NCBI GenBank assembly: GCA_017415715.1
Contig: JAFQFD010000012.1
Span: 1-64,000, forward strand
DNA length: 64,000 bases
Source of the DNA: Bacteroidales bacterium
GTDB taxonomy: Bacteria > Bacteroidota > Bacteroidia > Bacteroidales > UBA932
Direction: 5' to 3'
Below, piece by piece: positions 10,501 through 18,477 of the stretch. How positions within the stretch are numbered: the stretch's first letter is position 1; every line of letters starts with the position of its first letter. The position numbers and the translations under genes were made by a program. Below the pieces are notes generated by a model. It worked only from the letters and a program-made list of their open reading frames with translations. It had not been told where the DNA came from and searched no databases.

Positions 10501-11705
10501 ACACCCGAGTCGTCAATGTCATAGCAGGCCACGCCGTTCATGAAACGGCAGTCCTTCTGCTCCTTGACATTGTTCAGAGGCACAATCTCGTCGCTGCTCC
10601 TGTCATAGTATCCGAAGCCATAGTTGTTCATCTTGATCCAGAGCCTGCCCCCGCGATCCTCCACACGCGCCAATGTGTCAACATAATAAGACATGACATT
10701 GTTGGAATGCTCATAATGACGGAATGTGTCGGTCGAATCATTGAACGAATAGATTCCAGTACGCTCTGTTGCTATCCAGAGGAGTCCTTCCGGATCCGGG
10801 AAGAGATAGCGGACGCGGCCCATGTCATTCTTATGAAGTGTCAGTCTGAGAGTCTCAGGATCCAGGGTAGCGACAGCATTGTCCTTGAAGCCCACATAAA
10901 TCCAGCCCGACCCTCCAGTCATGACCATGGAAGTGGCCTCGGATACGCCCAGGGAGGCGAAATCGACCTTGACCTGCTCTCTGGTCTCCATGTCCAGGGC
11001 TATGAGATGGTCTGCGCAGGCAAAATAGAGGACTCCGTTCTTCTCTTCGAATGCTACGACGTCCGCATTACGTGAAAGAAGAGACACCTTGCCGTCCCTG
11101 ACCATGGAAATGCCAAGCTCGGACACGACATAGACAGATCCTTCCGAATCTTCATATATCGAAGAAATGTCCTTGCCTATGCTGCTGAAATAGTGCTCAT
11201 ATGAAAGGTCAGGTCTGACCTTCACGAGGCCCGCGCCGTTGATGCTCACCCATACATTGCCGCTAAGGTCGGGCATGATGTCGCTGACCTGCATTCCGGA
11301 CACAGGAAAGTCCTCAAGGTCTCCGGGAACGGATACAAACTCCTCGAGGTTTACATCGAAACGATACAGATGATAGTCATATGTCGTCACCCAGAGATAT
11401 CCCGCCGCATCCTCCTCCACCGACAGGATCCTGTTGTGGGAGAGGTTGGAATAATCTCCAGGCTGCATGGTATAATTCACAAATCCGTTGCCGTCATAGC
11501 GGCTGAGGCCATACCATGTACAGAGCCACAGGTAGCCGCGGCAGTCCTGGTGAATGTCGCAGATGGAGTTGTGAGGCAGGCCGTCATCAGACGAGTAATG
11601 CTCGAAGATGAACTCGAGCGGCTCGGCCTGGGCCTGACGCAGCGACGCAGTCCCCATCAGAGAGAGGACTGCAGCCGCCATGCATATGACCTTTTGAAAT
11701 CTCAT
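7512..11705 (-). CDS. hybrid two-component system sensor/response regulator (HTCS) of the pectin cluster
   Basis: A one-protein sensor and transcription activator that spans the inner membrane. It has 1397 residues: signal peptide; periplasmic two-propeller sensor made of repeats such as GYLWLCTWYGLSRYDG and GNIWLGTKGDGLIRM (about 30-760); Y_Y_Y domain (about 780-845; SRIPPGNYTFIVK); one membrane helix (about 858-882); HisKA with phospho-acceptor His in FFTNVSHELRTPLTLIIGG (near 907); HATPase with DNGIGIAKEN; a receiver domain with phospho-acceptor Asp in VITDLMMPEMDG (near 1195); and a C-terminal AraC-type HTH (about 1300-1395; SYKVGFSDPGYFSRCFKKHY). Such proteins bind an oligosaccharide breakdown product in the periplasm and switch on the cluster. 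Here it sits inside the operon it probably controls, giving positive feedback. Confidence 0.95.
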   Translation of the reverse strand: MRFQKVICMAAAVLSLMGTASLRQAQAEPLEFIFEHYSSDDGLPHNSICDIHQDCRGYLWLCTWYGLSRYDGNGFVNYTMQPGDYSNLSHNRILSVEEDAAGYLWVTTYDYHLYRFDVNLEEFVSVPGDLEDFPVSGMQVSDIMPDLSGNVWVSINGAGLVKVRPDLSYEHYFSSIGKDISSIYEDSEGSVYVVSELGISMVRDGKVSLLSRNADVVAFEEKNGVLYFACADHLIALDMETREQVKVDFASLGVSEATSMVMTGGSGWIYVGFKDNAVATLDPETLRLTLHKNDMGRVRYLFPDPEGLLWIATERTGIYSFNDSTDTFRHYEHSNNVMSYYVDTLARVEDRGGRLWIKMNNYGFGYYDRSSDEIVPLNNVKEQKDCRFMNGVACYDIDDSGVLWMSTVGRGLERVTVISPKIDVIVPPTRSDDEMSSSEVRAMTKDSNGYVWVATKSRELYRYSPDLSSCRRFPDAKTGDVGVIYSIFEDDRGNIWLGTKGDGLIRMKPDGKDYVTTRFTRDAHNPDALSSNNIYSIEQDKDGRIWVGTYGGALSMLPDPDGDKFITVRNNFPDYPQEVGDRVRYLHCMPDGQMLVATVGGLIIFTPNDNPELTEFNLIQKIPGDRNSLGNNDIIHIFTDSKDNTWLCTFGGGLNRLYFENDEPRFEIVSTEEGLASNIIHSAVEDSEGVIWIATEAGLSAYDPRTSKVRNYNTYDGVGSAAYSEATCLALEDGTVLFGTYDNVYRIDPALFAGDSASSRIVISGLSVDGKRTPFDDVIVIPHDCSFFRIDFASLDFSERGEKSFMYMLEGYDKSWISSAGTNRVTYSRIPPGNYTFIVKDYVSIPVQVKPSIWNSIYARIIYVLLALALILVVARILLTSFKIRSAAKLEQGLSDIKMRFFTNVSHELRTPLTLIIGGIDEISKNTEDGSQQEYSVNIVKKNAKRMLTLVNQLLDTRSLVDGQMRLNVSMFDVVKLVQGVYDDFRDMSVERQMEMRIIKSVDSLMVWGDSIRLEALVYNLLSNAFKYTSDGGKLEVGVLYREGDDEFRIMVKDNGIGIAKENQKAIFEPFTKGSTTAFRGMASSGIGLSFCKEIAEIHGGEIYVESEKGVGSKFFVRLPVGCEQQSEAYGVSKYKVESTCPVDARKVLVVEDNAELRVYIYNNLSSQYDVRDAGNGREALQVIAEGWMPDIVITDLMMPEMDGMELIEALRNDFNTSHIPIVMITAKHEDDTHVRAMKYGADGYIAKPFSMELLKARIDNIFERRKEVIRKPGKVEISPEEIVITDRDEQLIKKVMTWLEENVADPDVTVEQLATYVGMGRTSMYNKIKGLTGKSPVELIQDFRMEKAKFYLKSGQYSVSETSYKVGFSDPGYFSRCFKKHYGMSPADYIKQNKNS

Positions 11706-11708
11706 CTT

Positions 11709-13400
11709 TTAGAACACCTTGAAATACCACTCCACCTTCACGTCTACTCCGTGCTTGTCGATCTCGGAACCTGTCTTGAGGACATTTTCTGGTGTATATT
11801 TCTTCACCTCCTTTGCCTTGAGCGTATGGCTCCACTTCACACGGTCCTTCGCCGGAGCGGCTCCCGGACCCTTGCTGCCATACTCGGCATAGAAAGTGGT
11901 CTTCTCTGCATACTTCTTATCCCAATTGTGCCATCCTTCCTTGCGGATGTGGCTGCCGAGCTCGCAATCGATGAAGACAGTCTTTGCAAACGGTCTCCAA
12001 GGACGGCCAAGATACATCTTGTCGGTCTTTTCATCCGCAATCACGCGGCAGTTCTTGAAGACATATCCGAACTCCGCACCCTCAGGAGTCGAGGCTGCAG
12101 TCACGTAACTATTTCTCTTGCAAAGGATTGTACAGTCTTCAAACCAGCAGGTAGAGGCTCCGAAGATAAAGTCTGTGGTACCTTCGATCCAGCAGCCTCT
12201 GTAGTACTGCTTCTTGCCCTTGCCGTAAGTATAGATCGTGTCCTGGTTAGCCACGAAGCGGCAGTTGATGAATGCGACACGGTCACCGTCCACAGTGATG
12301 GCGCACGCCTGGCCAATGGCCTTGCCCTCACCTGACGCATTCTCTATGGTAAGATTCTCTGCGAGGAAATCATCTGCATAAAGGAAGACTGTCGAAGTCG
12401 CCGATGTACCGAGTTCATACCCTGTAGGACCTATCTTCTTTGCATAGTCGCTCCATGTGATGACGGTCTTGTCGGCAGACTGGCCTATCAGATGCAGACG
12501 CTGCTTGTTTGCCGGGATGGTCACCTTCTCCTCATAGACTCCGTCCTTGATGTAGATGGTGGTCTCATCCTGCTTGCAGTAGTCCGGAGCGGCATTCACA
12601 GCCTCCTGGACAGTGAAGAAATCGCCGCTTCCGTCCTTTGCCACCACGAAATCGTAGTCAACCACATGCGAAGCCAGTTCCGGAATGACCTTGACGATCT
12701 CCGGAAGAAGGAGATTCACGATCTGACGAGCTCCGGACACATTTGTATGAGTATTGTCGACCTTACCGTCAGGGTGCTTAGGGTTTGTACCCTTCTCCAC
12801 CCACATGTAGTATTTGCGTGAAGGCTCGTCGCCAAGACTGATGAGCCACTCCTGTGTAACCGTATTGGCGTCGATCAGAGGCAGTCCATATTCCTGCGCG
12901 ATCTGAGTGACAGCTGCAGGGTAATCACCATGACACTCTCTCTTGAGGTTGCCCTCGTCGTCAAACCAGCGACGAGAGACCGGAGTGAAGAGAATCGGCT
13001 TGGCACCGACGCTGAGAGCATGGTCTATGAATATTCTCAGATTGTCCTGATATGCTCCGAAAGGAGCTGCATATCTTGTGGTGTCAGACTCCTTCGAATC
13101 GTTGTGACCGAACTGGATGAAGAGATACTCCCCTGCCTTGAGGTCCTTCTTTACGCGGTCCCAGATGCCAAGAGTCTGGAAACTCTTGGTGCTGCGGCCG
13201 TTCTGCGCATAGTTTGCTATGACCACATTGGTGTCAAGGTGTGACTTGAGCCGCTGGCCCCAGCCACGCTCGGGGTTTTCATACGAGAGGTCCTTGTCCG
13301 CCATTGTGGAATCTCCCATGAGGCGGAGGACTATCTTGTCCTGTGCCACCATGCCGACGCACAGGAACATTGCTGCAATCAATAACGCTATCTTCTTCAT
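11709..13400 (-). CDS. CE12 acetylesterase fused to CE8 pectin methylesterase
   Basis: Removes acetyl and methyl esters from pectin so that lyases and hydrolases can act. The 563-residue secreted protein (signal peptide MKKIALLIAAMFLCVGMVAQ) carries an SGNH/GDSL esterase (about 25-240) with GDSTMADKD, FGHNDSKESD and the C-terminal Asp-His pair in VDNTHTNVSGA, typical of rhamnogalacturonan acetylesterases. It is followed by a pectin methylesterase beta-helix (about 249-545) with catalytic Asp residues in NQDTIYTYGKG (near 387) and TTDFIFGAS (near 411) and the substrate Arg in YLGRPWRPF. The gene begins 2 bp after the GH28 stop and ends 3 bp before the regulator. CE12/CE8 fusions are known in pectinolytic Bacteroidetes. 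Confidence 0.92.
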   Translation of the reverse strand: MKKIALLIAAMFLCVGMVAQDKIVLRLMGDSTMADKDLSYENPERGWGQRLKSHLDTNVVIANYAQNGRSTKSFQTLGIWDRVKKDLKAGEYLFIQFGHNDSKESDTTRYAAPFGAYQDNLRIFIDHALSVGAKPILFTPVSRRWFDDEGNLKRECHGDYPAAVTQIAQEYGLPLIDANTVTQEWLISLGDEPSRKYYMWVEKGTNPKHPDGKVDNTHTNVSGARQIVNLLLPEIVKVIPELASHVVDYDFVVAKDGSGDFFTVQEAVNAAPDYCKQDETTIYIKDGVYEEKVTIPANKQRLHLIGQSADKTVITWSDYAKKIGPTGYELGTSATSTVFLYADDFLAENLTIENASGEGKAIGQACAITVDGDRVAFINCRFVANQDTIYTYGKGKKQYYRGCWIEGTTDFIFGASTCWFEDCTILCKRNSYVTAASTPEGAEFGYVFKNCRVIADEKTDKMYLGRPWRPFAKTVFIDCELGSHIRKEGWHNWDKKYAEKTTFYAEYGSKGPGAAPAKDRVKWSHTLKAKEVKKYTPENVLKTGSEIDKHGVDVKVEWYFKVF

Positions 13401-13402
13401 GA

Positions 13403-15016
13403 CTAGTCGATCTTCACATTTGTAGAATTGTGCTGGAATACATTGAGGGACTCGCTTCCTGACGCATCTGTGCAGTCTTCGATCAGCACATTCCTGCAGT
13501 TTGCAACACTGTATCCCTGGCCCTCAGACTGAGTTATGTTCACATTCTTGAGCTGAACACCGTTTGAATATCTGAGGTCCGCACCCTTTGTGGAAACTAT
13601 TTCGCAATCCTCAACCACAATGTTCTCAATGTTCTTCTCTGGAATTCCGTTGAAATACATGGCCCTTGCCGCACCGCTGCAGACAACATCCTTGATGTAG
13701 ATGTCCCTGAACTGAGGTGTGGTCTCATCAGCTTCAACATATTCAACATCGAATGGAGACGCCCCCTCTGCAGCAGCCTCGACAGCCGACTTTCCGCCGT
13801 AGTGGAGATCGAAGAGGAGAGGCTCTGTAGGTATGTTCATCATCACTATGTCCTCGATGTAGATGTTCTTCACGACACCGCCACGGCCACGGCAGCTCTT
13901 GAAGCGGAGGCCGACGTCTGTGCCGAGGAAACGGCAGTTTGAAACCTTGATGTTCTCAACTCCGCCCGACATCTCGCTGCCGACCACGAATCCGCCGTGT
14001 CCATGGAACACGATGCAGTTGTCGACGATCAGGTTGCGGCAAGGCCTTGCCCTTCTGCGGCCGTCCTCGTCCTTTCCTGACTTGATGCAGATCGCGTCAT
14101 CACCCACGTCAAAACTTGAGTTGATGACGAGGACATTCTCGCATGAGTCCACGTCAAGACCGTCGCCATTCTGTGAATACCAAGGGTTACGTACGGTTAT
14201 GTTATTGATGATCACATTCTTACACATGAGAGGGTGGATATTCCAGCAAGGAGAATTCTGGAAGAGGCAGTCCTCAAGAAGCACATTCTCACAATTCTTT
14301 ATGCCTATGAGCACAGGACGGAGGTATGTCTTCACACTGTTCCATTCCTCTTCCGTAGTCAGGCCCTGAGGCACATTGAATGCATCGCTGACAACCGACC
14401 CCCTGTATGAAGTCGAGTCCGGATACCAGAGGTCTCCCTTGGCATTGGTGAAGCCGCCGCTCTTGAGAAGGGCCTTCCACTGTGAAGGTGAGATCTTGGA
14501 TTTCTTGACCTGACGCCACGAGTCACCGTTTCCGTCTATTGTGCCGCCACCAGTAATCGCGATGTTCTTCGCTCCGTCTGCATTGATAGGAGCAAGGCAG
14601 CGCTTTGTGTCAAGTCCCTCGAACACTGTCTCTACTATCGGATAGAGGTCTCTGTCTGTAGAGAAGAGAAGCACTGCATCCGGACGAATATGCAGGTCGA
14701 TGTTGTCCTTGAGAGTGATAGGGCCTGTGAGCCATACTCCTGTAGGGACGACAAGGCGGCCGCCTCCTGCCTGCGAAAGCACGTCTATCGCCTCGGCGAA
14801 TGCCTCCGTATTGAGGAACACGCCGTCTCCGACTCCGCCGAAGTCTTCTATGTTCACCTGGCGAACCGGGATGTCAGGACGCTGGACCTTGGCCATTTCG
14901 AAAGGAAGGTCCTCGTAGAGATGCCTGAATTCGTAATCTGTACCGCAAGCGAGCAGAGTGAGGCTCGCAACGAATAATGCTGCTGAACGGATCAGTCTCG
15001 TGTTGAATGTGGTCAT
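13403..15016 (-). CDS. GH28 polygalacturonase lipoprotein
   Basis: Hydrolyses alpha-1,4-galacturonic acid links in homogalacturonan or rhamnogalacturonan. The 537-residue protein has a lipoprotein signal (SLTLLACGTD) and a parallel beta-helix with the GH28 catalytic signatures NGDGLDVDSC (near 288), FDVGDDAICIKSG (Asp pair near 306), FHGHGGFVVGSEMSGG (catalytic His, near 338) and GLRFKSCRGRGG. It is the first gene of the pectin operon: a -7 box sits 25 bp upstream (15041-15048), framed by an inverted repeat. Endo- or exo-action cannot be told from sequence alone. Confidence 0.93.
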   Translation of the reverse strand: MTTFNTRLIRSAALFVASLTLLACGTDYEFRHLYEDLPFEMAKVQRPDIPVRQVNIEDFGGVGDGVFLNTEAFAEAIDVLSQAGGGRLVVPTGVWLTGPITLKDNIDLHIRPDAVLLFSTDRDLYPIVETVFEGLDTKRCLAPINADGAKNIAITGGGTIDGNGDSWRQVKKSKISPSQWKALLKSGGFTNAKGDLWYPDSTSYRGSVVSDAFNVPQGLTTEEEWNSVKTYLRPVLIGIKNCENVLLEDCLFQNSPCWNIHPLMCKNVIINNITVRNPWYSQNGDGLDVDSCENVLVINSSFDVGDDAICIKSGKDEDGRRRARPCRNLIVDNCIVFHGHGGFVVGSEMSGGVENIKVSNCRFLGTDVGLRFKSCRGRGGVVKNIYIEDIVMMNIPTEPLLFDLHYGGKSAVEAAAEGASPFDVEYVEADETTPQFRDIYIKDVVCSGAARAMYFNGIPEKNIENIVVEDCEIVSTKGADLRYSNGVQLKNVNITQSEGQGYSVANCRNVLIEDCTDASGSESLNVFQHNSTNVKID

Positions 15017-15020
15017 AAAA

Positions 15021-15063
15021 AAGTCTGTTAGTGATTATTGCAAATATAACCATTAACAGACTT
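15021..15063 (-). promoter_or_regulatory. promoter of the pectin operon with a framing inverted repeat
   Basis: On the minus strand a perfect -7 box TATATTTG lies at 15041-15048, 25 bp before the GH28 ATG. It is enclosed by inverted arms AAGTCTGTTA (15021-15030) and TAACAGACTT (15054-15063); three more base pairs, one a G-T, extend the stem to 13. Because the box is inside the loop, the repeat is more likely a DNA-binding site than an RNA hairpin. The HTCS or another regulator could bind here; this is inferred. Confidence 0.55.
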
Positions 15064-15112
15064 ATATCGTATGATTTTTTGTCACGAAATAATGACAAAT
15101 CATCAAAATCTA

Positions 15113-16219
15113 CTATCTATGATAGTATTTTATTTCGAACTCGCCGGCGAGGATGCCGTAACCGTTTTCTGCAAGAGACTCGAGTTCGTTCTCTCCTGCA
15201 TAAACTTCCACAGGAGCTATAAAGCCGACCTTGTCTATGATGTCAGCGACGATCTGTTTCGAGTTGGCGATTCCGCCGGTCAGTACAATGGCATCCACCT
15301 TGCCGCCGACTACGGTTGCAAGAGAACCGATATACTTGGCTACAGACACTGCAAAGCCCTTCAGGAAGACCTGACATTCCTGGTCGCCTTCATCCGCACG
15401 AGCAGCAACCACACGGAGGTCATTCGTTCCGAAATACGCTACAGCTCCGCCCTTTCCGACAAGTTTCTTCTTGATCTCATCCTTGGTGTACTTTCCACTG
15501 AAACACATCTCCACGAGAGGGAAACCCGGAACAGAGCCCGCTCTCTCCGGACTTATAGGACCGTCACCGCCGAGTGCGTCATTTGTATCGATCACCAGTC
15601 CGTTCCTATGCAGAGAAACCGACGAACCGCCTCCCATATGGGCGACGATCACCGTCACTTCCTTGTTGGTTTTGCCTACGCTGCGAGCATAGCGACGAAC
15701 CATGGCGCGCGAATTGAGCGCATGAAACAGAGTTCTTCTCTCGAACTCAGGGATGCCGCCTACCTTCACTTCCGGAAGCATCTCGTCTGCCATCGGAGGA
15801 TCGGCGATATAGGCACGGCAGACGCCCTCTATGCCCTTTTCAGCCCTGGCCTTGTTGACCTCTACGGCAATATCATCAGCGATGAGCGCGCTCAGATTGC
15901 AGGCATGGACGCCGTCCTTGCCTGACATCAGCGCGTCGCGCATCTCCTGATTGACTTCATACACTCCGGTCTTTATCGGCGTGATAAGACCTCCTCGTGC
16001 CATTGCAATGTCAATAGTCTCCAGTGCTATTCCCTTTTCAGAAAGGAAATCCGTAATGGCATCACGGCGCATTCCGCCCTGATCCATCACGGATTTATAC
16101 TGTGCCACTTCCTCGGCAGAGTGTGTGAGATTCTTCTCAAACAGCAGGTCTCCCGAGTCGTAGAACCCAATCTTAGTCGAGGTGGAGCCGGTATTGACTA
16201 CCAGTATTCTACCTTTCAT
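15113..16219 (-). CDS. buk: butyrate kinase
   Basis: Transfers phosphate from butyryl-phosphate (or branched-chain acyl-phosphate) to ADP, making ATP and the free acid in the cytoplasm. The 368-residue protein matches the acetokinase family in its butyrate kinase branch: N-terminal phosphate loop ILVVNTGSTSTKIGFYD, VIVAHMGGGSSVSLHRNG and a C-terminal VLTGGIANSKQI. It is the third gene of ackA-ptb-buk, 29 bp after ptb. The partner ptb makes the butyryl-phosphate substrate. Isobutyrate or isovalerate could be the true substrate. Confidence 0.92.
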   Translation of the reverse strand: MKGRILVVNTGSTSTKIGFYDSGDLLFEKNLTHSAEEVAQYKSVMDQGGMRRDAITDFLSEKGIALETIDIAMARGGLITPIKTGVYEVNQEMRDALMSGKDGVHACNLSALIADDIAVEVNKARAEKGIEGVCRAYIADPPMADEMLPEVKVGGIPEFERRTLFHALNSRAMVRRYARSVGKTNKEVTVIVAHMGGGSSVSLHRNGLVIDTNDALGGDGPISPERAGSVPGFPLVEMCFSGKYTKDEIKKKLVGKGGAVAYFGTNDLRVVAARADEGDQECQVFLKGFAVSVAKYIGSLATVVGGKVDAIVLTGGIANSKQIVADIIDKVGFIAPVEVYAGENELESLAENGYGILAGEFEIKYYHR

Positions 16220-16248
16220 AATGATATAGTTTTAGTGTTTTTCCAGTG

Positions 16249-17157
16249 TTATTTTACCGACATCGCTGCCATGGCGATGGAGTTAAGTTTAGTATCGATG
16301 CTGTCCGCACGGCTTGAAAGCACGCAAGGAGCCTTGGCACCCACCAGGATACCTGACTGTCTCACACCTGCAACGAGCTTTGAATTTGCCTTGTAGAAGA
16401 CATTTCCGGACTCGATATTAGGGAAAAGAAGGCAGTCTGCATCTCCCGCTACCGGGCTCACGAGACCCTTGATCGCAACAGACTCCTGGTCTATAGCCAC
16501 GTCAAGAGCAAGCGGGCCGTCTGCGATGCAGCCCTTGATCTGGCCACGGTCCGCCATCTTTGAAAGAATGGCAGCCTCTATAGAAGCCGGCTGGCTCGGA
16601 AGAACCTGCTCTGTAGCAGCCAGGATCGCCACCTTTGGTTTTGCGATACCTACAGCCTGGGCTGTCTTCACAAGGCACTCCATGATGATCTGCTTCTGCT
16701 TGAGGTCCGGTGCAGGGATCACTGCAACGTCTCCGACGAAAAGCAGCTTGTGGTAGCTTGGAATCTCAAGTGTAGTGCAATGTGTAAGGGTACCCTTCGG
16801 AGGGAGAAGTCCCGTCTCCTTGTTGAGGATCGCGCGGAGGAACTTGTCTGTCGAGCAGAGTCCCTTCATGAGGAAGTCGCCCTCGCCGTCGCGAACCATG
16901 CGCACCGCCGCCTTGATCGACTCCATTTCGTCTTCATTGTGGACGATCGTGAATGCTGCAATGTCAATTCCTTCGTCCTTGCAGGCCTGTGCAATGAGGT
17001 TTTCATCACCTACGAGGGTTACATCCGCGAGACCGAGCTCTACGGCCTTGCCGGCAGCCGCCACGGTGTGTCCGTCTACACCCCATGCGGCAACCATCCT
17101 CTTTCTGCTGCCTCTGCTGCGAAGCTCGGCATATATCTGTTCAAATGTGGTCAGCAT
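16249..17157 (-). CDS. ptb: phosphate butyryltransferase
   Basis: Converts butyryl-CoA and phosphate to butyryl-phosphate and CoA. The 302-residue protein belongs to the phosphate acetyl/butyryltransferase family: VAAWGVDGHTVAAAGKAVEL near the N-terminus, LMKGLCSTDKFLRAIL mid-protein, and a C-terminal AGVRQSGILVGAKAPCVLSS. Its length (about 300) fits Ptb rather than the longer Pta. It lies 10 bp after ackA and is followed by buk, the classical Ptb-Buk route of butyrate formation. No crotonyl-CoA or butyryl-CoA dehydrogenase genes are in the window, so the source of butyryl-CoA is not shown here. Confidence 0.92.
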   Translation of the reverse strand: MLTTFEQIYAELRSRGSRKRMVAAWGVDGHTVAAAGKAVELGLADVTLVGDENLIAQACKDEGIDIAAFTIVHNEDEMESIKAAVRMVRDGEGDFLMKGLCSTDKFLRAILNKETGLLPPKGTLTHCTTLEIPSYHKLLFVGDVAVIPAPDLKQKQIIMECLVKTAQAVGIAKPKVAILAATEQVLPSQPASIEAAILSKMADRGQIKGCIADGPLALDVAIDQESVAIKGLVSPVAGDADCLLFPNIESGNVFYKANSKLVAGVRQSGILVGAKAPCVLSSRADSIDTKLNSIAMAAMSVK

Positions 17158-17167
17158 ATGTATTGTC

Positions 17168-18382
17168 TTACTCTTCTTCGTTCTGAACGATGTGCATTGT
17201 GTCGCGTGCGATCATCAGTTCCTCGTTTGTTGTGATGAGGGCAGCCTTCACCTGTGAGTCAGGAAGGGTGATGATAGTGTCGACGCCTCTTACTGCATTT
17301 GCATCATAGTCAAACTTGAGACCGAGGAACGCAAGGTTCTCGCAGACTCTGCGGCGGAGACGGCTGTTGTTCTCGCCGATACCTCCTGTGAACACGATGA
17401 GGTCAACTCCGTTCATCGCAGCCGCATAGGCACCGATATACTTGGTGATCTCGTATGTGAGCTTCTTGAGGACGAGCTTTGCCTTCGGATTGCCTTCGTT
17501 TGCGGCATCGTCAAGGTCGCGCGCGTCAGACGACAGGCATGACAGACCGAGGAAACCGCTCTTCTTGTTGAGCACCTTGCTCATCTCTGCAGCCGAGAGG
17601 CCCTCCTTTTCCTGAATGTATGTAACAACCTCAGGGTCAATGCTTCCGCTTCGTGTTCCCATGATGAGTCCCTCAAGCGGTGTGAATCCCATTGTAGTGT
17701 CTACAGACTTGCCGTTGAGGACTGCTGCGATAGAGCTTCCGTTTCCGAGGTGGCAGGTGATGATCTTTGAGTTTTCAAGGTCGAGGCCTGCGAACTTCGC
17801 GCCCTTGGCAGACACATACTTGTGGCTTGTGCCATGGAAGCCGTAGCGGCGGATGCCGTATTTCTCATAATACTCGTATGGAAGGCCATACATGTATGCA
17901 TGCGAAGGCATTGACTGGTGGAATGCCGTGTCGAATACACCTACCTGAGGTACTGTAGGGAGCACTTCCGAAACAGCCTTGATGCCGAGGATGTTGGCCG
18001 GGTTGTGAAGAGGGGCGAACACAGAGCACTTCTCGAGCTGGGCGACAACCTTGTCTGTGATGAGCTGGCTGCACACGAACTCCTCTGCTCCGTGAACCAC
18101 GCGATGTCCCACAGCCTCGATGTCCTCAAGAGTGGTGAGAACGCCATGATCCTTGTCAAGGAGAGCGTCGAGAACGGCCTTGATACCCACCGTGTGGTTC
18201 TCTATAGGCATTTCCTTCTCGAACTTTTCCTTTCCGGCTGCCTGATGCTTGAGGCATCCCACTTCCATTCCGATCCTCTCCACAAGACCTTTGGCGAGAA
18301 GATCGTAAACCTCATCGTTCTTCATATCAAGGAGCTGATACTTAAGTGATGAGCTTCCGCAATTGAGTACTAAAATGATCAT
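17168..18382 (-). CDS. ackA: acetate kinase
   Basis: Makes ATP and acetate from acetyl-phosphate (reversible). The 404-residue protein shows the full family set: MIILVLNCGSSSLKYQLLDM at the N-terminus, GHRVVHGAEEF, VFDTAFHQSMP, RYGFHGTSHKYVS, ITCHLGNGSSIAAV and FTGGIGENNSRLRRRVCENL. It is first in the operon with ptb and buk, and a good promoter lies just upstream (18432-18464). No pta gene is adjacent; pta may be elsewhere, or Ptb may serve both substrates. Confidence 0.96.
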   Translation of the reverse strand: MIILVLNCGSSSLKYQLLDMKNDEVYDLLAKGLVERIGMEVGCLKHQAAGKEKFEKEMPIENHTVGIKAVLDALLDKDHGVLTTLEDIEAVGHRVVHGAEEFVCSQLITDKVVAQLEKCSVFAPLHNPANILGIKAVSEVLPTVPQVGVFDTAFHQSMPSHAYMYGLPYEYYEKYGIRRYGFHGTSHKYVSAKGAKFAGLDLENSKIITCHLGNGSSIAAVLNGKSVDTTMGFTPLEGLIMGTRSGSIDPEVVTYIQEKEGLSAAEMSKVLNKKSGFLGLSCLSSDARDLDDAANEGNPKAKLVLKKLTYEITKYIGAYAAAMNGVDLIVFTGGIGENNSRLRRRVCENLAFLGLKFDYDANAVRGVDTIITLPDSQVKAALITTNEELMIARDTMHIVQNEEE

Positions 18383-18431
18383 TTTATTATGGTTTTGTTA
18401 TATTTTTAAAATTATTTCAAGCACATCTTTG

Positions 18432-18464
18432 CAAAGTTAATAAAATATTCACTACTTTAGCAAA
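18432..18464 (-). promoter_or_regulatory. ackA-ptb-buk promoter
   Basis: Minus-strand TAACTTTG at 18432-18439 matches the Bacteroidetes -7 consensus, with TTTG at 18461-18464 as the -33 box and 21 bp between. The ackA ATG is 49 bp downstream. A weaker divergent box, TACTTTAG (18453-18460), may serve the comEC gene on the other strand. Confidence 0.55.
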
Positions 18465-18477
18465 AATTGACAATGAA

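Noticed and set aside
9357-12335. Several 300-codon plus-strand frames opposite the HTCS and CE12/CE8 genes
   Set aside because: They mirror strongly supported genes and show no domain of their own.
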